NCBI GenBank assembly: GCA_024291935.2
Contig: CM044321.1
Coordinates: 59,018,985-59,082,984, forward strand
DNA: 64,000 bases
DNA from: Okapia johnstoni
Taxonomy: Eukaryota > Chordata > Mammalia > Artiodactyla > Giraffidae
Direction of reading: 5' to 3'
Under the pieces are notes generated by a model. That model searched no databases. It was not told the origin of the DNA and saw only the letters and a list, made by a program, of their open reading frames with translations. Of this stretch, positions 56,729 through 64,000 are shown in pieces. The position numbers were made by a program, and so were the translations under genes. Each line of letters begins with the position of its first letter. Within the stretch, counting starts at the first letter, position 1.

Positions 56729-56739
56729 ACCTAAAGAAA

Positions 56740-58057
56740 GGAAAAGATAAAAGAAGAGAAATAGAAAGATGAACAGCAAAACAAAAACAACAACGTCTCA
56801 GGGACCTGTGGTCCAAATTAAAAGTTCCAACTTACATGTCATTGGAGCTCCAGAAGGATAGAAAATAAGGGGATAAAACAGTTATCTGTAAAAACAATCT
56901 GTAAAAATGCTCAAACTTTGTGAAAGAAAATTTTACAAATTGAAGAAGTTCAATAAACTCTAACCAGGATAAATACAAAGACTATGACAATTCTATAAGA
57001 GTTAAAATTTGCATCTAAAGACACAGGTAGACTGAAAGTAAGTAGATAGGAAAATAAATTCCATGCAAACAGCAAACCTAAGAAAGCTAGAGTGGCTATG
57101 TTAAAGTTACTAAGCAGCTGAAGTAGCTATTTAAAGCAGATTTCAAGTAAAAGAGTTACCAAAGTAAAGAGGGATGTTTCATAATACCAATGATCCAGTT
57201 GATCAGTAAGATATTTAGATATGTGTGTGCCTGTGTCTGAAAATACATGGAACAAATAATGACAAAATTCAAAGGAAAAATAGGCAATCCCACAAAAATA
57301 GCTGCAGAGTTTAACGTGCTTTTCCAAGACATTGATAGACTAGACAAAATAGTTCAGTGAAGACATAAAAGATATGAATAATGTTATCAATCATCTTGAC
57401 CTAAATGATATTTATAGAGCACATTATTTAAAATAGAATAGACATTTCTTTCAAGAGCACATGTTCACCAAGAGAGACCGTTTCTTTGACTGTAAAACAA
57501 GTCTCAATGAGGTAAACATTTAAAAATCTGGTAGGGTATTTTTTTATTACTGTGGAATTAAAATTAGAAATTAGAGGTCAATAACAATGATATTTCTTGA
57601 AAACACCCAAATTATTAAAAATTGATTTATGAATGAGAAAATAAATTATAGGAAAAATTAGGAAATATCTACATCTGAATGAATATAAAGATATGTTGAA
57701 ATTTGTGAAATGTATCTAAAGCAGTTTTTAGAGGAAAATTCATAGCTTTAAATATTTATATTACCAAAGAAGAGTGGTCTAATATTGGTTGGATAAAAAG
57801 GCTAATGGTCTCCTAAGATTCTGCTTCACAAAGAGAGAAAACGAGAGCAGAATAAACCCAAAATAAGTAGAAGAAATAAAATAATAAAGATAAAAGCAGA
57901 AACCAGAACATTAAAAAACAGACAACAGTGAAATCTAACAAAGCCAAAAATTGGAAAATACCAACAAAATTGTTAAGTACCTGAGGAGGGGAGAGAGAGA
58001 GAAGTGGAAAGTGGGAAGCAGAGAACACAAATTATTAATATCAAAAATGAAGGAAAG
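56740..58057 (+). repeat. Decayed L1 ORF2, 5' half
   Basis: 'acctaaatgatatttataga', 'caagagcacatgttcaccaa', 'actgtaaaacaagtctcaat', 'gcagtttttagaggaaaatt' and 'aaatctaacaaagccaaa' follow the endonuclease-to-RT part of L1 ORF2 in order. Frames are fully broken. Very old. Confidence 0.65.
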
Positions 58058-58059
58058 GG

Positions 58060-58212
58060 AGTTCCCTGATGCGTAAGTGATTAAGACCCCACCCTCCAAT
58101 GCAGGGGGCACAGGTTCTATCCCTGGTCAGGGAACTAAGGTCCTCACATGCCCCAACAAAGACTAAAGATCCTGCATGCCGCAACTAAGACCTGGCACAG
58201 CCAAATAAACAT
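58060..58212 (+). mobile_element. CHR-type SINE
   Basis: 'gttccctgatgcgtaagtga', 'ctccaatgcagggggcac', 'ctatccctggtcagggaac' and 'gcatgccgcaactaagacc' are the tRNA-derived artiodactyl CHR SINE, nearly full-length, inserted in L1 sequence. Confidence 0.8.
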
Positions 58213-59190
58213 TTAAAGAATGAAAATGAATAGGCCTGCCACAGACTAGCAGAAAATATTTTCTAATGTACATCTGAGAAAGGATGAATATACAGGAAGT
58301 GTATCTATCTTCTCCATGGTAATAAAAGAGATAAATAACCCAATAAAAATGGGTAAAGGATGTGCACAGGGACCTCATAGAAGATACATGAAGGACCAAT
58401 AAGCACATGAAAAAATATCCAGCATCATTAGTCAAATTAAAGCCACAATACTTCTGCAAACTCATTAGAAACTAAAATCAAAAATACCCCTGAAAACAGC
58501 AAATGTTGGCAAGCATATGGAGCAGCAGGTATTCTTGTAGGCTGTCAGTGAGATATGAGACAGTGAAGAGGTACAAAGGGTACGGCCACTTTGAAAAAAG
58601 GTCTTACCATTTCTAATAAACCAAAACATATTTACACTACTAGCATCATTCAACTTGCGGGCATTTTCCAAGAAAAATGAAAATATGAATCCATAAAACA
58701 ACTTGTACACAAAAGTGAATAGCAACTTTTGTTTATAACAGCCATAACCCAGAAAACAACCTAGGTGTCCATACATAGGAGAATAAACTGTGGAATATTC
58801 ATACAAAGAAATGTTACTGAATTTGTCGCTCAGAAAAACAACAGATACCAGAAAAGCTACAGATAAATGCAATAATGTGGTTGAATTTGAAATGTTATGG
58901 TGAGAGAAAGAAGCCTTAGACAAGAGTACCTCTTTGTGATTCCATTTGTATGAAGTTCTGTAATAGGCAAAACCAATCTGTTGTGAAGAAAATCAGAAGA
59001 AGGTTTCCTCTGGAGAGATGGGGAGGGGTTGCCTGGGAAGAGGCATAACAGAATGGTTGAGATAATGATCATTTTCTGTATCTTGTTGGTGGTTTGGGTT
59101 ACATGGGTGTATACATTTGTCAAAACTCATCAAATAGCACCGTTAGGATTTATGCATTTTATGCTATGTGAATTTTACCTCTAGAAAAAA
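58213..59190 (+). repeat. Old L1, ORF2 3' end and 3' UTR
   Basis: 'aataacccaataaaaatggg', 'gaagatacatgaaggaccaa', 'tatccagcatcattagtca', 'aactgtggaatattcataca', 'gggtgtatacatttgtcaaa' and 'ctatgtgaattttacctcta' are the classic order at the 3' end of old L1M elements. It probably belongs to the same insertion as 56740-58057 with part of ORF2 lost. Confidence 0.8.
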
Positions 59191-59494
59191 AAATAGCTTT
59201 AAACAAATGCTAAGCTCTTTTAAATATGTAATAACTCTGGTTTATGATACTTATACTGAAATATTTAGGAGGTAATATACTCAGGAATGCATCTTACACT
59301 GAAATGTATCCAAAAGTTGATTGATAGATAAATAGAAGGATTGATAGGTAGATAGATAAAGATTTAGATGAAGTGATGTAACACAATTTTAGAATCTAAA
59401 TGGTGAATTTTCTCTGTAAAATTATTTCAACTTTTCTATATATCTGACATTTTTCATAATAAAATGTTGGGAATAAAAAGCCTCATGATAATGG
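59191..59494. other. Unassigned sequence with ATAG-rich run
   Basis: A small degenerate (ATAG)n lies at about 59320-59360. Otherwise nothing is recognised. Confidence 0.4.
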
Positions 59495-59805
59495 TAACCG
59501 CAGCAATTGTTTAGAACCTAGGCCTACAAAAGATTCTTTCAGGGAGGAATATTTTATCCCTGACATTGTTTAGAATTGCCAGCACATGGTGATAATAAAA
59601 AGCAGATTGACTTTCAGTTGGGTTTATTATTGTTCTTAAATTCTCAACAGCAATGCACCCCCTATTGCCTGTACCCATCGTGGGCCCTCCTCCGTGTACG
59701 CCCCGGGTACATGGTTACTGTCACACAGTTGGAAAAACACAGTGACAGGGATCAGAGCCAGATCTGCCTGATTCCAAAGCTCCTTCCATGCCAACAAAGT
59801 CTTTT
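59495..59805 (+). repeat. Probable MIR SINE, 3' part clearest
   Basis: 'cacacagttggaaaaacaca' and 'gatcagagccagatctgcct' followed by 'gattccaaagctccttcc' match the MIR 3' end. The left part (59495-59720) is doubtful. Confidence 0.55.
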
Positions 59806-59970
59806 CACATTATCCTGCTAGTTATGCTGCAAATTATACAAGAATGAGAAAGTCATAATTCTGGCCTACAAGGCAATCATAGTGTAGTGGAGACAGATCC
59901 ACACTTAGATGTTTCTAATACAGTTGCTGGAGGAAAATGGGAAAGCTTCTTAGAAGTAGTGTCTGAGGTG
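59806..59970 (+). repeat. Possible fragment of an unnamed ancient repeat
   Basis: 'tctggcctacaaggcaatca', 'agtggagacagatccacac' and 'gtgtctgaggtgtaatttg' resemble the second part of the repeat described at 47935-49720. Weak. Confidence 0.35.
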
Positions 59971-59974
59971 TAAT

Positions 59975-60560
59975 TTGCTTACTCTTTAAACTCATTTGGT
60001 GTCCTTCCATAGTTCATAAACTCAAGTCCAAAATCCTTGACATGACCTACAAAGATCCTCCATGATCTGGTTCCTTTCTCCTTTTCTCTCCTCATCTTGG
60101 GCATTTCCCAGTAAGCATGCCTCCAAAGATAACACAGGCTATATTACTCTGGCTTCACTGGCCTGCTCTTTTCCTCTGCGTCATGTCCCTCCTTGCCTTG
60201 TGGTCTTACCTAGGCAGTGCCTTCTTCATGGAATGCTCTTCTCTTTTTTCTTCCCTTCTTCCACTTCCAACTTCACCTAGACCAATTCTGTTCATTCTTC
60301 AGGGCTAAGATAAAAGGTCACTTTCTCAACTAAGCCTCCCCTGATCTCTCAGGCTGAGTAGCCTGCCTTTCTCCTGTATATATGTCCAGATATATAGAAA
60401 AGTTGTAAGTTGTAAGTTACAGGACACAGCTGTAATTATACCATGTCTTACGTAAGTTTGGATGTGTTCTAGATTCTCAGATAGTGTGGTTTGGAACCAT
60501 ATTTGATTTGTTCCAACAAATCTTTGTTGAGTGAATAGAACTGAATGACTCATTAGGTGA
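59975..60560 (+). repeat. L2 LINE 3' region
   Basis: 'caagtccaaaatccttgaca', 'ctccatgatctggttccttt', 'tcatggaatgctcttctctt', 'aactaagcctcccctgatct' and the end 'tttgttgagtgaatagaact' follow L2 in order. Confidence 0.8.
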
Positions 60561-60975
60561 CTCTATGAATAAATGAAAGGTAGGACTTTAGGGCCAAGTG
60601 ATGGAATGGAGGTGGAGGGAAATAACATACAAAGAGAGGCGGAACCTTGAGCCAGATTCCAGAATGAGACGGAATGAGAAGAGATGCCAAGACCTGGGTG
60701 TTGGGTACTTTCTGAGATTTTTTTAAAAGGGAATTTTAAAAAGTCAATCCTCAAGAAGCTCCTGTCCTTGTTCTGACCAGGAACCAGACATAAATTACAT
60801 TTTGTACAAAGCAGGTAGATTTAGAGGCATTTGGGGGAGAACTTGAAAATGTCTCACCAGCCCTGTCTCTAATTAGAGTTTCTGGGAATTGTTTCTCTTC
60901 TACTATATCTCACAGCTCCAAAAAGATCAAAACTGAGATATGATCAGGTCCCTGGGAATTCCCGCTCATTAGTGT
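60561..60975. other. Unassigned sequence
   Basis: Nothing recognised. Confidence 0.4.
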
Positions 60976-60986
60976 AACCCAATCTT

Positions 60987-61110
60987 GCTGCTAAGTCGCT
61001 TCAGTCGTGTCCGACTCTGTGCGACCCCGTAGGCGGCAGCTCACCAGGCTCCGCCGTCCCTAGGATTCTCCAGGCAAGAATACTGGAGTGGGTTGCCATT
61101 TCCTTCTCCA
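60987..61110 (-). mobile_element. Single-unit Bov-A SINE
   Basis: Only one Bov-A unit on the minus strand: short (GCT)2 tail, 'aagtcgcttcagtcgtgtcc', 'ggcggcagctcaccaggctc', ending 'ccatttccttctcc' where Bov-A2 normally continues to its other unit. A perfect 11-bp repeat AACCCAATCTT at 60976-60986 and 61111-61121 shows it inserted in this form. Confidence 0.95.
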
Positions 61111-61121
61111 AACCCAATCTT

Positions 61122-62094
61122 ACCTAGTCTCTTTTGGCCAAATGCTTAGATATATGGTGACACTAGACTCTTTCTTCAGGGCATGTGAAGCTTCCCAAAT
61201 AAATGATTCTAAATGCCTAGAATTTCTTATTAAATCAACAAGTGGCTAATGTGGAGCATGAGTTGAGAGAGAAAGTGTAGGGAGGTGAATTCTGCCTTGT
61301 TATTGAGACCACACTGATTTCTCGTTGATTTCTGCACCATTTCTTTAGTCTTGGCTGGAACACAGAGGTGCACTTAGCAATTTAAATGTTCCTAAAAGAG
61401 CTTAAAAATGTACAAAGGTCTTTATTCCCAAAGGTGCTCACACAATTTTTGCTGCACTATTTAGGCTTCCATTTATTGATCCCTTGGTACGTTCCATTTT
61501 AATGCTGCACGAATAGGGAAAGGATGGACTCTAGAGCAGTTCATACAACAACCTCAAACCATAATAATGTAATGGTAAACCCTTCTCTCAGCATCTGGAA
61601 TCCTGAAGGCAATATTCCTATAAAGGAATTAAAGAAGTTATTTTAAATCCATGTCCACACAAAAATTTACAAACCATAGACTTATTTTTCTCAATCTTCT
61701 CTGAGGTTTTTCTGGGACTAAATCTGAATTTCAAATCCCTGGTGTGTGCAAAGTTAGGTTATTAGACTAATAGAGTTTTGCCTACTCCCTTCACAGACAG
61801 AACAGACATTGCTAATCACTCACAGAATCCTTTGCAACTCAGTGTACCAGGCAGTCACTACCAATTAACTGGAGACTGCACATGAGTTGAAATTATTTGC
61901 TGCCTCAGAAATAGGACATCTCTTAGGCCTCCTATAGAAATCAGGATCTCCCATACAGCTGTTTACTTTCCACACAATTTCATGAGAACATCTAGTTAGT
62001 TAAGTGAATTTAAGGAATATTTCCTTTGCCCTAGATGTTCAAAGAAGTATACTAGTAAGTATATATTAATACTTAAAATGTACTTATTTTCACA
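61122..62094. other. 1-kb unassigned stretch
   Basis: No gene or repeat recognised. Confidence 0.5.
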
Positions 62095-62185
62095 GAATCT
62101 CCATTTTCTCCATTGGTAAAATGGATAAAAGCAATGCTTATCCTTTTGTGGGACAGTTAGGGAATTTAAAGTACAGTGGATTTTT
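62095..62185 (+). repeat. Possible MIR fragment
   Basis: 'aatctccattttctccattg', 'gtaaaatggataaaagcaat' and 'gtgggacagttagggaattt' match the MIR 'cctcatctgtaaaatggg' region. Confidence 0.5.
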
Positions 62186-62689
62186 AAAATTTTAGAACAC
62201 AAATAGTAGTATATAGATATATTTTTGTTTTTAGATCATCTGGGAAAAAAATACAACAATAGATAGAAGAGCAAGATTAAAAATGAGTTGCCCTTTGTGT
62301 GTGTGTAAAAGCATTTGGTGGAAAGTTTACTGTTCTCCTCTTTGAAACTGAAGACTTTGGCCCTTGCTGTTTTTTTTTTTTCTTTTTAGAGTTTAAAGAA
62401 ACCCTAAAATGACTTAAATAATCACCCCAGGTCCTTTAAAGATCAGACAACACTTTCAGCCTGCCCAAGGAGTATGTATTTCTTGGAGAAGGGAACACCA
62501 TTTTAAGGCTAACACAGGAAGCCACACTCAGGATTCAAAGTCTAGGGTTAGTATTTAGTATGGTTTTGCAGCCTATTTTCCATACATGGTGATGACTGAA
62601 GAGAAACCCCCAACCCCAAGGCACAGAGATGAAGCAGCCACAAACCCTGATGAGGTGGGCAGGAGATCAATTTGGTCACGGGTCTATAT
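62186..62689. other. Unassigned sequence
   Basis: Nothing recognised apart from a T-rich run at about 62370-62388. Confidence 0.4.
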
Positions 62690-62888
62690 GGACCAGGGGC
62701 CAGTAAACTTTCTGTAAAGGGTCACAGAGGAAATATATTGGACTTTGTGGGTCATTGACAGACTGCAACGAGTCAACTCTGCTGTGTGTGAAAGCAGACA
62801 CAGTAAGTGAAAGAATGAATCAAGCTGTGTCCTGATGAAATAGTACCTACAGAAACAGGCAACATATAGGCTCAAGTTTGCCAACCAT
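62690..62888. mobile_element. hAT-type non-autonomous element
   Basis: 'ggccagtaaactttctgtaa', 'gactttgtgggtcattgaca', 'gagtcaactctgctgtgtgt', 'gctgtgtcctgatgaaatag' and the inverted end 'caagtttgccaaccat' match a common mammalian DNA-transposon MITE whose ends read 'ggcaaactttt'. Name not certain. Confidence 0.65.
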
Positions 62889-63057
62889 CAGTAGAGAGAG
62901 TGAAAGCCTTATCCTGGGGTGAGAAGGAACCCCAACACAGGCAGAACCTGTGTTTGGAGGTTCAGATTTGTCCAGGATGCACCCCTCCATTGTGTCAAAG
63001 GTGGCTAAGATTTCCCACCTAAAGGGCTGCAAAGTAACCAGTTTAGTTGTTTTCCAT

Positions 63058-63322
63058 GCTGCTGCTGCTGCTGCTAAGTCGCTTCAGTCGTGTCCGACTC
63101 TGTGCGACCCCGTAGACGGCAGCCCACCAGGCTCCGCCATCCCTGGGATTCTCCAGGCAAGAACACTGGAGTGGGTTGCCATTTCCTTCTCCAATGCATG
63201 AAAGTGAAGTCGCTCAGTCGTGTGTGACTCTTAGCGACCCCATGGACTGCAGCCTACCAGGCTCCTCCGTCCATGGGATTTTCCAGGCAAGAGTACTGGA
63301 GTGGGGTGCCATTGCCTTCTCC
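63058..63322 (-). mobile_element. Bov-A2 SINE
   Basis: Minus-strand dimer with (GCT)5 at the left, linker 'aatgcatgaaagtgaagtcg', and 'ccattgccttctcc' at the right. A perfect 13-bp repeat AGTTGTTTTCCAT at 63045-63057 and 63323-63335 is the target-site duplication. Probably one of the youngest insertions here. Confidence 0.97.
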
Positions 63323-63335
63323 AGTTGTTTTCCAT

Positions 63336-63599
63336 AGGGTCTAATTATTTCTTCCCTTTTAAATATTTCTATGACTGAAATGTGTTTAAAAGAGAGAAAG
63401 AGGGAAGAGAAAGGACAGGAAGTTAGTACAAAGGAAAACTGGCTTATGCAAGGAAATTGACAGATTCTAGTGGACAGACCCTTGAGATCCGAGAAGGTTT
63501 GCTGACAGGACAGGTAAGACAGAAAAGAAGGCTGAAGAGTGGCCCAGTGAGGGTCTTTTAAAACAGTGGCCATCCCACATGAAAGACTGAGCACTTGTG
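63336..63599. other. Unassigned sequence
   Basis: Nothing recognised. A purine-rich patch lies at 63389-63425. Confidence 0.4.
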
Positions 63600-63775
63600 G
63601 TTGAGAGTGAGGCTTCTGGAAACAAACAGATCTAAGTTTTAAATCCTGGTTCTACTGTTTACTAGCTCTCTGACCTTGAGCTTATTTCTTAACCTCTAAG
63701 CCTCAATCTTCTCATCTGTAACATGGGAATGAGGATACTTTAACTTGCAGGATGTCTGTAAAGAAAAGTATGTTG
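63600..63775 (+). repeat. MIR SINE
   Basis: One of the best MIRs in the window: 'tctaagttttaaatcctggt', 'ctctgaccttgagcttattt', 'cttaacctctaagcctcaat' and 'cttctcatctgtaacatggg' in the expected order. Confidence 0.85.
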
Positions 63776-64000
63776 AACCCTTAATACAACATAAGTGCCT
63801 GCTAAATGGAAACAACTCTAATGAATGAGGTTTTGAGCAGGAAATTCATATTGAAAGCAACTAAAATTAAAATGGAATTAGCATCCCAGGTGAGTGAAAA
63901 ACAACGCAGTAAACACAAGCATAGCTGTTCTCTTCTAGAATTCTGTTTTCCGGGTTCATTCATTTTTCATTACAGCAGATGTTTCTCATCACTTACTATA
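63776..64000. other. Unassigned sequence at window end
   Basis: May include the tail of the MIR at its left ('acaacataagtgcctgctaa'). Nothing else recognised. Confidence 0.4.

Noticed and set aside
1..64000. A hidden gene cluster or defence-like system
   Set aside because: The window is mammalian noncoding DNA. No clustered frames, conserved domains or operon-like layout were seen on either strand.

Overview
This is nuclear DNA from a ruminant (pecoran artiodactyl: cattle, sheep, goat or a relative). The evidence is direct. There are about 27 Bov-tA/Bov-A2 SINEs, four BovB (RTE-type) LINE insertions, artiodactyl CHR SINEs, ruminant L1 3' ends, and two copies of a cattle-type class II ERV LTR, set among mammal-wide MIR, L2, L1M, MaLR and hAT relics. 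Sequence alone does not separate Bos from Ovis or Capra. I found no host protein-coding exon, processed pseudogene, tRNA, rRNA or snRNA gene I would defend, so the window looks intergenic or deep intronic. Nothing resembles a prokaryotic system: no operon, CRISPR array or plasmid element.

Layout. 1-6000: three Bov-tA SINEs, MIR/L2 remnants, an older repeat near 3140-3460, and a 2.5-kb stretch with no repeat I know. 6001-9190: a nearly complete BovB on the minus strand whose endonuclease-reverse transcriptase frame is broken by three stops and one 2-bp deletion; it sits inside an older interspersed repeat. 10080-15100: more SINEs, a second BovB 3' end (plus strand) and an L2. 16259-17464: two solo LTRs of different classes about 250 bp apart. 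19100-22035: SINEs, an L1 relic, and a MIR split by an L1 that itself carries a SINE. 23590-27380: the most layered region, with an old L1M, a (CA)n, a younger L1 with a (TA)n of about 94 bp, a Bov-tA inside that L1, and a short BovB-like stub inside the Bov-tA. 29000-39620: SINEs, MIRs, a hAT relic and a minus-strand MaLR LTR holding two SINEs. 39780-47455: two more BovB insertions, four L1 3' ends and a MER5A-like element split by an L1. 47935-49720: a 1.8-kb ancient repeat I know by sequence but cannot name. 50560-54285: SINEs and the second class II LTR, inverted relative to the first. 54670-64000: hAT elements, a decayed L1 with a CHR SINE, L2, MIRs and three Bov-A/Bov-A2 insertions.

How the parts work together. 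In general BovB supplies the reverse-transcription machinery thought to mobilise Bov-tA and Bov-A2, whose 3' ends match the BovB 3' end. Both partners occur here many times, and about two thirds of the SINEs can be given a flanking target-site duplication (TSD) by eye. Nested insertions give a relative order: MIR, L2, hAT, MaLR and L1M first, then ruminant L1 and BovB, then Bov-tA and Bov-A2. All family names come from memory of consensus sequences; no database search was possible.
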